A stretch of 64,000 nt of DNA. It comes from Xanthobacteraceae bacterium. GTDB taxonomy: Bacteria; Pseudomonadota; Alphaproteobacteria; Rhizobiales; Xanthobacteraceae. The position numbers and the translations under genes are program-made. The stretch lies in assembly GCA_004297465.1 (NCBI GenBank), contig SCUB01000010.1:186001-250000 (forward strand), written 5' to 3'. Positions 28,580 to 38,274 of this stretch are shown piece by piece. The notes beneath the pieces were generated by a model. It did not search any database and was not told where the DNA came from. It saw only the letters and a program-made list of their open reading frames with translations. Each line of letters opens with the position of its first letter. The stretch's first letter is position 1.

Positions 28580-29104
28580 ATGAATTGGTTGAACCAGGGT
28601 GCGAAGAAGTGGGGCCTTGCCGGCGCGCTGGCGCTTGCCGGCTGGAGCGGGCTTGCCGCCACGCCGGCGCAGGCCCAGGGCGCGGTACGAACGGTTCACG
28701 GCGACTGGCAGATCCGCTGCGACACGCCACCCGGCGCCAAGGGCGAACAATGCGCCCTGATCCAGAGCGTGACCGCCGACGACCGCGCCAATGCCGGCCT
28801 CACCGTGATCGTGCTCAAGACCGCCGACCAGAAAAGCAAGCTGATGCGCGTGGTCGCGCCGCTGGGCGTGCTGCTGCCGTCCGGCCTCGGCCTCAAGCTC
28901 GACCAGGCCGACATCGGCCGCGCCGGCTTCGTGCGCTGCCTGCCCAATGGCTGCGTCGCCGAGGTGGTGATGGACGACAACCTGCTGCAGCAACTGCGCG
29001 GCGCCAAGACGGCGACCTTCATCATCTTCGAGACACCCGAGGAAGGCATCGGCTTTCCGGTCAGCCTGAAGGGCTTTGCCGAAGGCTACGACAAGCTGCC
29101 GTGA
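28580..29104 (+). CDS. Invasion-associated locus B (IalB) family protein
   Basis: 174 residues. Signal peptide (LAGALALAGWSGLAATPAQA), then the IalB core: GDWQIRCDTPPGAKGEQCAL, RVVAPLGVLLPSGLGLKLD, FVRCLPNGCVAEVVMDD and ETPEEGIGFPVSLKGF. Two Cys pairs suggest disulfides in the periplasm. IalB was named from Bartonella, but the family is common in non-pathogens and its biochemical role is unknown. Start 28580 (MNWLNQG) has AGGA upstream. It often lies beside tldD and the oxidase operon, as here. Confidence 0.9.
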   Translation: MNWLNQGAKKWGLAGALALAGWSGLAATPAQAQGAVRTVHGDWQIRCDTPPGAKGEQCALIQSVTADDRANAGLTVIVLKTADQKSKLMRVVAPLGVLLPSGLGLKLDQADIGRAGFVRCLPNGCVAEVVMDDNLLQQLRGAKTATFIIFETPEEGIGFPVSLKGFAEGYDKLP

Positions 29105-29221
29105 CAGGCCAGGCCGTAGGCCGCGGGGGGGCTCGCGTTTCGCCGCGGCATGCCTATCTTGTCATGACACGGGCCACGGGACGCCGTCCGGCCCACCCCC
29201 TTCAAAGCCCCACGGACCGCC

Positions 29222-30646
29222 ATGACCCAGCCCGCCCCGGCCTCCCTGATCGACCATTTCGGCCTCGATGCCTCCGACGTCCGCACCGAGGTCGGACGCG
29301 GACTGACCGGGGCCGACGACGGCGAGCTGTTCCTCGAATACCGCCAGTCCGAAGCCCTGATGTTCGATAACGGGCGCCTCAAGCAGGCGAGCTACGATAC
29401 CGCGCAAGGATTCGGGCTGCGCGCGATCAAGAGCGACGCGGTCGGCTTTGCGCATTCCTCCGACCTGTCGCTGCCGGCGCTGCGCCGCGCCGCCGATGCG
29501 GTCGGCGCCGTGCGCGGCGGCTATGCCGGCAGCTACGCGGCGGCGCCCACGCGCAGCAATGTGCGGCTCTACGGCGCCGACAATCCGCTGGAGGCGCCGG
29601 GCTTCGAGGCCAAGATCCAGCTGCTCGGCGAGATCGACGCCTACACGCGGGCCAGGGATCCGCGCGTGCGGCAGGTGACCGTCAGCCTCGCCGCGACCTG
29701 GCAGCAGGTCGAGATCCTGCGCGCCGACGGCGAGCGCTATCACGACATCCGCCCGCTGGTGCGGCTCAACGTTTCGGTGGTGGCGGGATCGGGCGACCGG
29801 CAGGAAACCGGCAGCCATGGCTATGGCGGCCGCGAGGGCTATGCCCGCTTCGTCGAAGCCGCACTGTGGCGCGAGGCCGCCGACGATGCCGTGCGCCAGG
29901 CGCTGGTCAATCTCGAAGCGGTGCCGGCGCCGGCCGGCGAAATGGACGTGGTGCTCGGCCCCGGCTGGCCCGGCGTGATGCTGCACGAGGCGGTTGGCCA
30001 TGGGCTCGAAGGCGACTTCAACCGCAAGGGCAGCTCGGCCTTCGCCGGCCTGATGGGCCAGCGCGTCGCCGCCAGCGGCGTCACCGTGGTCGACGATGGC
30101 ACGCTGGCCGGGCGGCGCGGCTCGCTCTCCATCGACGACGAGGGCACGCCGACCAACCGCACCGTGCTGATCGAGGACGGCGTGCTGGTGGGCTACATCC
30201 AGGATCGCCAGAACGCCCGGCTGATGAACATGAAGCCGACCGGCAACGGCCGCCGCCAGGATTATGCCCACCGGCCGATGCCGCGCATGACCAACACCTA
30301 CATGCTCGCCGGCACGCACGATCCCGCCGCCATTCTCGCCTCGGTGAAGAACGGCATCTATGCCGCCAACTTCGGCGGCGGACAGGTCGACATCACGTCG
30401 GGCAAGTATGTGTTCCAGTGCACCGAGGCCTATCGCATCGAGAACGGCCGGCTCGGCGCGCCGGTCAAGGGCGCGATGCTGATCGGCAACGGTCCCACCG
30501 ACCTCAACCGCATCAGCATGGTCGGCAACGACCTCGCGCTCGATCTCGGCGTCGGCACCTGCGGCAAGAACGGCCAGGGCGTGCCGGTCGGCGTCGGCCA
30601 GCCGACGCTGCGGCTCGACCGCATCACGGTCGGCGGCACCGGCTGA
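29222..30646 (+). CDS. tldD: Metalloprotease TldD
   Basis: 474 residues. TldD of the TldD/TldE (PmbA) heterodimer, a zinc protease that trims unfolded or modified peptides such as microcin precursors and PQQ- or CcdA-type substrates. The zinc motif is HEAVGH in LHEAVGHGLEGDFNRKGSS; other family blocks are DDEGTPTNRTVLIEDGVL and the C-terminal GVPVGVGQPTLRLDRITVGG. Length is normal. The partner tldE/pmbA is not in this window. Confidence 0.95.
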   Translation: MTQPAPASLIDHFGLDASDVRTEVGRGLTGADDGELFLEYRQSEALMFDNGRLKQASYDTAQGFGLRAIKSDAVGFAHSSDLSLPALRRAADAVGAVRGGYAGSYAAAPTRSNVRLYGADNPLEAPGFEAKIQLLGEIDAYTRARDPRVRQVTVSLAATWQQVEILRADGERYHDIRPLVRLNVSVVAGSGDRQETGSHGYGGREGYARFVEAALWREAADDAVRQALVNLEAVPAPAGEMDVVLGPGWPGVMLHEAVGHGLEGDFNRKGSSAFAGLMGQRVAASGVTVVDDGTLAGRRGSLSIDDEGTPTNRTVLIEDGVLVGYIQDRQNARLMNMKPTGNGRRQDYAHRPMPRMTNTYMLAGTHDPAAILASVKNGIYAANFGGGQVDITSGKYVFQCTEAYRIENGRLGAPVKGAMLIGNGPTDLNRISMVGNDLALDLGVGTCGKNGQGVPVGVGQPTLRLDRITVGGTG

Positions 30647-30693
30647 ACTGGCCGGTGCTTGCCGCCGGCCACCGTTATTTCACGGGCACCGCG

Positions 30694-31095
30694 TCATTCG
30701 ATGATCTGGACGATGCGCCGCGTCGATGGATTAACGAGAACCGTGCGATCATTCACCACCGCATAGCGGTAGCGCGTGCCGTATTCCCGAGGGACCGTGT
30801 AATAGGTCACCGTCCGGGGCAGCGTCGTGCCGACCACGACATCGCCTTCAAAGCTGACCGAGGGGCGATGCTCGCGAATGACATATTCGCGGAATCGCGG
30901 CCGGTTGACATCGGCGATGCCACCGACCACCGCGCCGGCTGCGCCACCCACCGCGGCCCCCACCGGACCACCGATGATCGCGCCGCCAACCGCGCCACCG
31001 GCCGCTCCGCCGACGGTTCCCTCCTGGGCGAAAGCCAGGCCCGAAGCGCCGATCAGGGCGGCGGTACTACATATGACCAGGAAACGGTTTGCCAT
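30694..31095 (-). CDS. DUF1236 protein with glycine-zipper region
   Basis: 133 residues. Signal peptide (FLVICSTAALIGASGLAFA), a Gly/Ala-rich glycine-zipper segment (GGAAGGAVGGAIIGGPVGAA) that could insert in a membrane, then the DUF1236 domain (FREYVIREHRPSV ... RYRYAVVNDRTVLVNPSTRRIVQII). AAGGAG precedes the ATG well. The family is common in Rhizobiales envelopes; function unknown. It converges on tldD. Confidence 0.9.
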   Translation of the reverse strand: MANRFLVICSTAALIGASGLAFAQEGTVGGAAGGAVGGAIIGGPVGAAVGGAAGAVVGGIADVNRPRFREYVIREHRPSVSFEGDVVVGTTLPRTVTYYTVPREYGTRYRYAVVNDRTVLVNPSTRRIVQIIE

Positions 31096-31277
31096 TGTGT
31101 TTCTCCTTCAGCAGGCGTCAAAGCTGACGCGAGACAGGAAAAACGGATCACCGATGGCAAAGGTTGCAGGATGGCGAAGCCCCGCATTATCCGAAGCAAC
31201 ATGCGAAATCGGTTTTCACTTTTCCGACACGATTGCCGCGGCGGGGCCATGTTCACACGCGGGCGGCAGAGGCTGAG

Positions 31278-31826
31278 CTAGCGCACCACGCCCGACACGC
31301 AGCACGGCTTGCGCCGCGGCGGAGTGACGCGGCTCTTGAGATAGCAGCGCGCCGGCGTGCCCATGTAGCCGGGCCGCACATAGGTCCAGGCGCGGCATTT
31401 GTTGTCGGCGGTGCAGGCGTTGCGGCAGGCATCGACCGGCCCCTCGCCCTTGACATCGAAATGGCGATAGTCGCCGCCGGGCCGGTCGGTCGCCGCCTCG
31501 ATGCCGCCGCTGCGCGGTTCGACGACGCCGGCCCCGCGCACGCCCGACTCGCAGCAAGTACTTTCCACCCGCGCCGGCACGTTGTTCTTCAGCGCGCACA
31601 TCGCGCCGTCGGTGCCGGGCACCGGATAGGAGAAGCTCCACGCCTTGCAGCGGCGGTCGCGCTCGCAACGCAGCGCGCAATCGGCCGGATCACCGCTCGG
31701 CACGACGGCGCGCACATAATCATGACCCGGCCGGTCGAAGCTGCTTTGCGCCCGCGCCGGCATGCACAGCGAGACGGCCGCCAGCCCGGCCACGACGCAG
31801 AACAGCAAGGTGCGCAGGCGCTGCAT
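31278..31826 (-). CDS. Secreted PAN/apple-domain protein
   Basis: 182 residues. Signal peptide to about residue 26 (VSLCMPARA), then two PAN modules: FDRPGHDYVRAVVPSGDPAD-CALRCERDRRCKAWSF and DRPGGDYRHFDVKGEGPVDA-CRNACTADNKCRAWTY. Each has the Cys spacing of PAN_1/PAN_4 domains, which bind carbohydrate or protein. The short Arg-rich C-terminus has CCVSGV. Role in the envelope unknown. Confidence 0.88.
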   Translation of the reverse strand: MQRLRTLLFCVVAGLAAVSLCMPARAQSSFDRPGHDYVRAVVPSGDPADCALRCERDRRCKAWSFSYPVPGTDGAMCALKNNVPARVESTCCESGVRGAGVVEPRSGGIEAATDRPGGDYRHFDVKGEGPVDACRNACTADNKCRAWTYVRPGYMGTPARCYLKSRVTPPRRKPCCVSGVVR

Positions 31827-32090
31827 GCGGGATACTTTCGATTCGTCAATCGCCCAAATGAGACGAGCTGACCAAATGAGACGGGTTCAGGTGTTGGGGT
31901 CTAAAGTCCAGCGTCCAAAAATCCGATCGGGGGCGGATGCGGAAAATACGCCGGCCGCATGGGCCGACCCCGGCTTGCCATCAAACCGCCTTCGACCTGT
32001 ATGGATGATGAACGGAAATTTATCCGGGCCGCGGGCCTCTACCCCCCGTGTTCCGCATGAGTTCGCGTCACGGACTCATCGAAGCGGGGA

Positions 32091-33461
32091 TCAGAATGCA
32101 AACTCGTCGTAGGCCGGCTCGACCGACCCTTGCCAGGCGCCATGATATTTGGCCAGCAGGTCGTCGGCGGGAGTAAGGCCGGTGGCGACGATCTGATCGA
32201 GCGGATCGAGATAGATGCTTTCGTCGCGGCCTTCGGAGTTGAAGCGGCCGCGGCGCTTCAATCCTTCGCGCGCCAGCGCCAGGCAGTCGCGCGCGACCTC
32301 CTGCAGCGTGCGAGCGCCCAGCCGCGCCCTGAGGCCGAGACGCGTCACGTCGTCGCGCGCCTGTTGCCGCTCGGCGGTGGTCAGATTCTTCACCAGATCC
32401 CACGCCGCGTCGAGCGAGCCCGCGTCATACAGCAGGCCGACCCAGAACGCCGGCAGCGCCGGGATGCGGCGCCAGCGGCAGCCGTCCGAGCCGCGCATCT
32501 CGAGATAGCGCTTGAGCCGCACCTCGGGGAACACGGTGGAGATGTGGTTGGCCCAGTCCGACAGCGTGGCGCGCTGGCCCGGCAGCGCCGGATGGCGGCC
32601 CTCGAACAGATCGCGGAACGAGGAGCCGGCGACATCGATATAATCGTCGCCGCGCTTGATGAAATACATCGGCACGTCGAGCACGTAATCGACCCAGCGT
32701 TCGTAGCCCATGCCGTCCTCGAACACGAACGGCACCATGCCGGAGCGCGCGCGGTCGGTGTCGCGCCAGATCTCCGAGCGGAACGACAGGAAGCCGTTGG
32801 GCTTGCCCTCGGTGAACGGCGAGTTGGCGAACAGCGCGGTGGCGACCGGCTGCAGCGCCAGCGCGACGCGGAACTTCTTGACCATGTCGGCTTCGGAGGA
32901 GAAGTCGAGGTTGGTCTGCACCGTGCAGGTGCGGTACATCATGTCGAGGCCGAGGCCGCCGACCTTGGGCATGTAGTTGGTCATGATGCGGTAGCGGCCC
33001 TTGGGCATCATCGGTATCTGGGCGCGCGACCAGCTCGGCGTCATGCCAAGCCCGAGGAAGCCGATGCCGAGCGGCGTCGCCACTTCGCGCACCTGCGCGA
33101 GATGCGCCATCAGTTCGGCGTGCGTCTGGTGCACGGTCTCCAGCGGCGCGCCGGACAGCTCGAACTGCCCGCCCGGCTCGAGCGAGATCGCCCCGCCGCC
33201 GGTGACATCGAACAGGCCGATGAGGTGCTCGCCCTCCATGATCGGCTCCCAGCCGAGCAGATGCTGCATGCCGTTGAGCAGCGCGCCGATGCCGCGCTGG
33301 CCCTCATAGGGAACGGGCGCATGGCCGGCGAGCGTGAACGGCGTCTTTTCATGCTCGGTGCCAATGCGGAACGCATGCGCCGGCTTCGCGCCAGCCTCGA
33401 CCCAGGCGACGAGTTCGTCGCGGGTGGAAAGAGGCGTCATATCGATCTGGTCACGAGCCAT
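32091..33461 (-). CDS. gshA: Glutamate-cysteine ligase, plant/alphaproteobacterial type
   Basis: 456 residues. ATP-dependent joining of glutamate and cysteine, first step of glutathione synthesis. Blocks seen: RIGTEHEKTPF, GGGAISLEPGGQFELSG, GMTPSWSRAQIPMMPKGRY, DMMYRTCTVQTNLDFSSEAD, FANSPFTEGKPNGFLSFR and LEMRGSDGCRWRRIPALPAF. These are typical of the GCS2 group shared with plants. Start 33461 (MARDQIDMTPL) is where similarity starts; the frame extends to 33551 without it. A MarR gene lies just upstream on the same strand. Confidence 0.94.
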   Translation of the reverse strand: MARDQIDMTPLSTRDELVAWVEAGAKPAHAFRIGTEHEKTPFTLAGHAPVPYEGQRGIGALLNGMQHLLGWEPIMEGEHLIGLFDVTGGGAISLEPGGQFELSGAPLETVHQTHAELMAHLAQVREVATPLGIGFLGLGMTPSWSRAQIPMMPKGRYRIMTNYMPKVGGLGLDMMYRTCTVQTNLDFSSEADMVKKFRVALALQPVATALFANSPFTEGKPNGFLSFRSEIWRDTDRARSGMVPFVFEDGMGYERWVDYVLDVPMYFIKRGDDYIDVAGSSFRDLFEGRHPALPGQRATLSDWANHISTVFPEVRLKRYLEMRGSDGCRWRRIPALPAFWVGLLYDAGSLDAAWDLVKNLTTAERQQARDDVTRLGLRARLGARTLQEVARDCLALAREGLKRRGRFNSEGRDESIYLDPLDQIVATGLTPADDLLAKYHGAWQGSVEPAYDEFAF

Positions 33462-33554
33462 GAAATCATCCGGTCTGGAAAGCGCGCGGACCTTACACGG
33501 CTCCGCCCGCGTGGAGCAATGGCTTGCCGCGAAACCTTGCGCACCCGACATCCG

Positions 33555-33989
33555 TCAATTCAGCCGCCCCAGCAGGTGCGACAGCCGCACCGCCTCGATA
33601 TCGCTCAGCTTCGATCCGACATGCCGCTCGACGGCGCCGGCGTAGGCGAGAGCCATCTTCTTCTGCAACTCGCGGCCGGCATCGGTGATCGCCACATAGA
33701 GCCCGCGCCTGTCGACGGGACATTGCCGCCGTTCGGCTAGGCCCGCCTCGACCAGACGATCGATCAGCCGCGACAGCCCGTATTGCGGCATCGCGAGCCG
33801 TTTTTCCAGCTCGACCGGGCGCACGGCGCCATGCGGCGCGTGGGCGAGTTCGACCAGCACGTCGTGCCATGACAGCGGCGGAAAGCCGGCTTTCTTGACG
33901 TCCTGCTCCACGCGCCCGAACACCTGCTGCTGGACGCGCAGAAGTTGCGTCCAGGCGGTCGCGGTTTCGGCGGACGGCTTGCGCGCCAT
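33555..33989 (-). CDS. MarR-family transcriptional regulator
   Basis: 144 residues. Winged-helix MarR fold: SWHDVLVELAHAPHGAVRPV, recognition region LEKRLAMPQYGLSRLIDRLV, wing AERRQCPVDRRGLYVAITDA, and a C-terminal dimerisation helix. Start 33989 (MARKPSAE) is preferred to 34031. It is divergent from a glutathione S-transferase gene, and two identical palindromes lie in the shared promoter region, so it most likely represses that gene in response to an electrophile or phenolic ligand. Confidence 0.92.
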   Translation of the reverse strand: MARKPSAETATAWTQLLRVQQQVFGRVEQDVKKAGFPPLSWHDVLVELAHAPHGAVRPVELEKRLAMPQYGLSRLIDRLVEAGLAERRQCPVDRRGLYVAITDAGRELQKKMALAYAGAVERHVGSKLSDIEAVRLSHLLGRLN

Positions 33990-34081
33990 GAGGGGACCTT
34001 TCAGTAAAATGCACGCGGGTCGTTCGGGCATCCGCCGGACCTCGCCCGGCCTCAGGCCCGTTTTCGATCTTACACATCATC

Positions 34082-34093
34082 ATGCAACTGCAT
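34082..34093. promoter_or_regulatory. Probable MarR operator, distal copy
   Basis: ATGCAACTGCAT is a perfect 12-bp palindrome (ATGCA-N2-TGCAT). An identical half-site pair occurs 27 bp downstream. Confidence 0.6.
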
Positions 34094-34098
34094 CAATC

Positions 34099-34126
34099 TT
34101 GACATTTCATGCATGTGCATTCATAT
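34099..34126 (+). promoter_or_regulatory. Promoter of the GST gene with operator in spacer
   Basis: TTGACA (34099-34104), 16-bp spacer, TCATAT (34121-34126). The second MarR-type palindrome, ATGCATGTGCAT (34109-34120), fills the spacer, so a bound repressor would exclude RNA polymerase. Confidence 0.55.
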
Positions 34127-34187
34127 CCGCAAGGTATCCGGGCTTGTGTTCCCGCAAGCGCCCACCTCTCCGGAAAAGGAATTCGCC

Positions 34188-34796
34188 ATGAAGCTCTATT
34201 ACATGCCCGGCGCCTGTTCGCTGTCGCCCCACATCGTGCTGCGCGAAACCGGCCTGCCGTTCGACCTCGCCAAGGTCGACCGCGCCAGCAAGACCACTTC
34301 CGACGGTGAAAACTACCTGACCGTCAATCCGCGCGGCTACGTGCCTTCGCTTCGGCTCGACAGCGGCGAGGTGCTGACCGAAGCCTCCATCATCGTCCAG
34401 TATCTCGCCGACCAGGTGCCGGCGAAGAAACTCGCGCCGCCGGCCGGCACCATGGAGCGCTACCGGCTGCAGGAATGGCTCAACCTCATCGCGAGCGAGA
34501 TCCACAAGGGCTTCAGCCCGCTGTTCAACGCGGCCATCTCCGAGCAGTCCAAGTCCGTGCTGAAGGAGCGCCTGGTGCAGCGCCTCGGCTACGTCAACGA
34601 CGTGCTGGCCGGGCGGCCCTACCTGATGGGCGACCAGTTCACGGTGGCCGACGTCTATTTCTTCGTGATGACGAGCTGGACGGCGCGGACCAGGATCGAC
34701 CTCGATCCCCTGCCCCACGTGCAGGCGCACTACGCGCTGCTGCGCCAGCGCCCGGCCGTGCGGGCGGCCATCGAGGCCGAAGGACTGAAGATCTGA
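34188..34796 (+). CDS. Glutathione S-transferase
   Basis: 202 residues, beta-class-like GST. N-terminal thioredoxin-fold domain MKLYYMPGACSLSPHIVLRE with the Cys/Ser active-site region, NPRGYVPSLRLDSGEVLTEA providing the cis-Pro and gamma-glutamyl contacts, and a helical C-terminal domain with FTVADVYFFVMTSW. Conjugates glutathione to electrophiles. Start 34188 has AAAAGGA upstream. Divergent from its probable MarR repressor and near the glutathione biosynthesis gene. Confidence 0.94.
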   Translation: MKLYYMPGACSLSPHIVLRETGLPFDLAKVDRASKTTSDGENYLTVNPRGYVPSLRLDSGEVLTEASIIVQYLADQVPAKKLAPPAGTMERYRLQEWLNLIASEIHKGFSPLFNAAISEQSKSVLKERLVQRLGYVNDVLAGRPYLMGDQFTVADVYFFVMTSWTARTRIDLDPLPHVQAHYALLRQRPAVRAAIEAEGLKI

Positions 34797-34817
34797 CCCC
34801 GCCGTTTTCCGCCGCCG

Positions 34818-37025
34818 TCACGCCGCACTTTTCGCCGGCGCGAAGCGGCCGTAGAACGTCTCGCCCTTGGCCGCCATGTCGAGAAGAAGCCGCGGCGGCG
34901 CAAAGCGCGGCCCGTATTTCTTCTCCAGCCGTTGGCACAGTTCGACGAAGCGCTTGGTCCCCATCATGTCGATGTAGGACAGCGTGCCGCCGGTGAACGG
35001 TGCAAAGCCGAAGCCGAGAATCGAGCCGACATCGGCCTCGCGCGGATCGACGATGACGCCGTCCTCGACCGTGCGCGCGGCCTCGACCGCCTGCACCACC
35101 AGGAAGCGCTGCTTCATCTCCTCGACATCGAGCGTGTCGGGGTCGAGCTTGTTGGCCTGCAGTCCGGCGAGCCCCGGCCACAGCTTCTTTTTGCCCTTCT
35201 CGGGATAATCATAGAAGCCCTTGCCGTTCTTGCGCCCAAGCCGGCCGCGCGTCTCGACCATCTCGATGAGAAGCGCCTTCTGCCCGGCGTCGATCGCGGC
35301 CGCGCCGAGATCGGACTCGGTGGCCTTGACGATCCTGAGCGCGAGGTCGATGGCGATCTCGTCGGTCAGCGACAGCGGCCCCACCGGCATGCCGGCCATC
35401 CTGGCGACGTTCTCGATCATCGCCGGCGGCACGCCCTCGCCGAACATCAGGTGGCCCTCGGCGACGAAATTGAGCACGCAGCGGTTGGCGAAGAAGCCGC
35501 GCGAATCGTTGACCACGATCGGGGTCTTGCCGATGGCCCGGACGTAATCGAGCGCGGTGGCGAGCGCCACCTCGCCGGTGTTCTTGCCGAGGATGATCTC
35601 GACCAGCATCATCTTGTCGACCGGCGAGAAGAAATGGATGCCGATGAAGCGGCCCTGATCCTTGAATTCAGTGGCGAGCGAGGTGATCGGCAGCGTCGAG
35701 GTGTTGGAGGCGAAGATGGCGCTCGCGGCCAGCATCGGCTGCGCCTTGGCGTAGGTCTCGGCCTTGACCTTGCGGTCCTCGAACACCGCCTCGACGATGA
35801 GGTCGCAGTCCTTCAGCGCGGTGAAATCGGGGGTCGCGGTGATGCGCGACAACAGCGCCTCGCGCGCGCCCTCCCTGGCGCGGCCCTTCTTGATCTCGCC
35901 GCTGATCAGCGCGTCGGAATGCGCCTTGCCCTTGTCGGCGCTTTGCTGGTCGCGGTCGATCAGCACGACGTCGATGCCGGCGCGCGCGGTGACATAGCCG
36001 ATGCTGGCGCCCATGAAGCCGGCGCCGATGATGCCGACCTTCCTCACCCGGGTCGGCGGCACGTTTTTCGGCCGCCGCGCGCCCTTGTTGAGATCCTGCA
36101 TCGACAGGAACAGGCTGCGGATCATCGCCGCGGCTTCCGGGGTGCGCACCACATGCGCGAAATACCGCGCCTCGACCCGCAGCGCCTGGTCCATCGGCAG
36201 CTGCAGGCCCTCGTAGACGCACTGCATGATGGCGCGCGCCGCCGGATAGTTGTCATAGGTCTCGCGGCGGTAGATGGCGTTGGCGGCGGGGAACATCTGC
36301 ATGCCGGCCTTGGAATAGACTGGCCCGGCCGGCAGCTTGAAGCCCTCGACGTCCCATGGCGCCACCGCCTTGCCGCCGCTCCTGATCCAGTCCTTCGCCG
36401 CCGCGATCAGTTCACCCGGCGGCACCACGGCATCGACGAGTTTCGCGGCCCTGGCCTTGGCGACGTTAAGCAGCTCGCCCTTGAGCATCATCATCAGCGC
36501 GTCGGCCGGCGGCAGCATGCGGACCAGACGCTGCGTGCCCCCGGCGCCGGGGAACAGGCCGACCTTGATCTCGGGCAGGCCGAGCCGGGTCTTGGGGTTG
36601 TCCGCCGCGATGCGCTGATGACACGACAGGCTCAGCTCGAACGCACCGCCGAGCGCCAGGCCGTTGATGGCCGCGACCCACGGCTTGCCGCAGGTTTCGA
36701 TGCGCCGGAACAGCCGCGACAGCCGGCTGACTTCGTCCAGCAGCTTCCTGCTGGCGGCTTCCGCGCCTTCCCTCTTCATGACATCGGCCACCACCACGCC
36801 GAACGTCTCCAGCATGGTGAGATCGGCGCCGCCGGAGAAGGCGTCCTTGGCCGATGTGATGACGACGCCCTTGACCGCGGCGTCCGCCGTCGTCCGCTCG
36901 ACGATGGCGGATAATTCCTCGATGGTGCGAGCGTCGAACACGTTCATCGAGCGCCCGGCCATGTCCCATGTGACCAGCGCGATGCCGTCGGCGTCAGTTT
37001 CCAGCCTGAAATTGGTGAAAGCCAT
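34818..37025 (-). CDS. fadJ: Fatty-acid oxidation complex alpha subunit (enoyl-CoA hydratase / 3-hydroxyacyl-CoA dehydrogenase)
   Basis: 735 residues, two enzymes in one chain. Residues 1-310 are a crotonase domain ([50 protein letters not shown], with both catalytic Glu regions). From about 330 is the NAD-binding dehydrogenase ([50 protein letters not shown]), then two C-terminal HAD helical domains. Start 37025 (MAFTNF) has GGGAG at good distance; 37031 is possible. Forms the trifunctional complex with the thiolase encoded just upstream. Confidence 0.95.
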   Translation of the reverse strand: MAFTNFRLETDADGIALVTWDMAGRSMNVFDARTIEELSAIVERTTADAAVKGVVITSAKDAFSGGADLTMLETFGVVVADVMKREGAEAASRKLLDEVSRLSRLFRRIETCGKPWVAAINGLALGGAFELSLSCHQRIAADNPKTRLGLPEIKVGLFPGAGGTQRLVRMLPPADALMMMLKGELLNVAKARAAKLVDAVVPPGELIAAAKDWIRSGGKAVAPWDVEGFKLPAGPVYSKAGMQMFPAANAIYRRETYDNYPAARAIMQCVYEGLQLPMDQALRVEARYFAHVVRTPEAAAMIRSLFLSMQDLNKGARRPKNVPPTRVRKVGIIGAGFMGASIGYVTARAGIDVVLIDRDQQSADKGKAHSDALISGEIKKGRAREGAREALLSRITATPDFTALKDCDLIVEAVFEDRKVKAETYAKAQPMLAASAIFASNTSTLPITSLATEFKDQGRFIGIHFFSPVDKMMLVEIILGKNTGEVALATALDYVRAIGKTPIVVNDSRGFFANRCVLNFVAEGHLMFGEGVPPAMIENVARMAGMPVGPLSLTDEIAIDLALRIVKATESDLGAAAIDAGQKALLIEMVETRGRLGRKNGKGFYDYPEKGKKKLWPGLAGLQANKLDPDTLDVEEMKQRFLVVQAVEAARTVEDGVIVDPREADVGSILGFGFAPFTGGTLSYIDMMGTKRFVELCQRLEKKYGPRFAPPRLLLDMAAKGETFYGRFAPAKSAA

Positions 37026-37042
37026 GTTCATGTTCTCCCGCC

Positions 37043-38251
37043 CTACACGCGCTCGATGATGGTGGCGGTGCCCATGCCGCCGCCGATGCACAACGTCACC
37101 AGCCCGGTGGCAAGGTCGCGCCGCTCCAGTTCGTCGAGCAGCGTGCCGAGGATCATGGCTCCGGTGGCGCCCAGCGGATGGCCCATGGCGATGGCGCCGC
37201 CATTGACGTTGACCTTCGCCATGCCGATGTCGAACGCCTGCAGATAGCGCAGCACCACCGAAGCGAACGCCTCGTTGATCTCGACGAGGTCGATGTCCGA
37301 AAAGCTCATGCCGGCGCGCGCGAACACCTTGTGGGTCACGTCGACCGGACCGGTCAGCATCATCGCCGGTTCGGAGCCGATATTGGCGAAGGCCTTGATG
37401 CGCGCGCGCGGCTTCAGGCCGGCCCTGGCGCCAGCTTGCCTGCTGCCGATCAGCACCGCGGCGGCGCCGTCGACGATGCCGGACGAATTGCCGGCATGAT
37501 GGACGTAGTTGATCGCCTCGACCTCCGGGTGCGCCTGGATCGCCACCGCCTCGAAGCCACCCATCTCGCCGACTTGCGCGAACGAGGCCTTGAGCTGGCC
37601 GAGCGACTGCATGGTGGTGTCGGGGCGCATGTGCTCGTCGCGGTCGAGGATGGTGATGCCGTTGATGTCCTTGACCGGCACCACCGCGTTCTTGAATCGT
37701 CCGTCGGCCCAGGCGGCGGCGGCGCGCTGCTGGCTCTCGACCGCGAAGGCGTCGCAGTCGTCGCGCGTAAAGCCGTACTTGGTGGCGATCAGATCGGCCG
37801 ACACGCCCTGCGGCATGAAATAGGCCGGAATGGCGATCGACGGATCGACCGGCCAGGCGCCCCCCGACGCGCCGATGCCGACGCGGCTCATCGACTCGAC
37901 GCCGCCGCCGATGGTCAGCTCGTGCTGCCCGGCCATCACCTGCGCCGAAGCGAAGTTGACCGCGTCCAGCCCCGAGGCGCAGAAGCGGTTGATCTGGATG
38001 CCCGGCACCGCGTCGCCAAGACCGGCGCGCAGCGCCGCCATGCGGGCGATGTCGCCGCCGGCCTCGCCGACCGGATCGACGCAGCCGAGCACCACGTCGT
38101 CGACCTGCCCGGTCTGGAGCCCGTTGCGCATCCGGATCGCTTCGAGCGCCTGCGCGGCGAGCGTCAGCGCCGTGACTTCATGCAGCGCGCCGTCGATCTT
38201 GCCGCGTCCGCGCGGCGTGCGGACATGATCGTAGATATACGCCTCTGCCAT
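37043..38251 (-). CDS. fadI: Acetyl-CoA acyltransferase (thiolase)
   Basis: 402 residues. Splits 3-ketoacyl-CoA with CoA. Nucleophile Cys in [35 protein letters not shown]; His in [18 protein letters not shown]; proton-donor Cys in [13 protein letters not shown]. Start 38251 ([17 protein letters not shown]) has GGGAG nine bases upstream. It lies 17 bases before fadJ and 23 after the acyl-CoA dehydrogenase. Confidence 0.95.
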   Translation of the reverse strand: MAEAYIYDHVRTPRGRGKIDGALHEVTALTLAAQALEAIRMRNGLQTGQVDDVVLGCVDPVGEAGGDIARMAALRAGLGDAVPGIQINRFCASGLDAVNFASAQVMAGQHELTIGGGVESMSRVGIGASGGAWPVDPSIAIPAYFMPQGVSADLIATKYGFTRDDCDAFAVESQQRAAAAWADGRFKNAVVPVKDINGITILDRDEHMRPDTTMQSLGQLKASFAQVGEMGGFEAVAIQAHPEVEAINYVHHAGNSSGIVDGAAAVLIGSRQAGARAGLKPRARIKAFANIGSEPAMMLTGPVDVTHKVFARAGMSFSDIDLVEINEAFASVVLRYLQAFDIGMAKVNVNGGAIAMGHPLGATGAMILGTLLDELERRDLATGLVTLCIGGGMGTATIIERV

Positions 38252-38274
38252 TTCCGTTTCTCCCGGGATGAACT

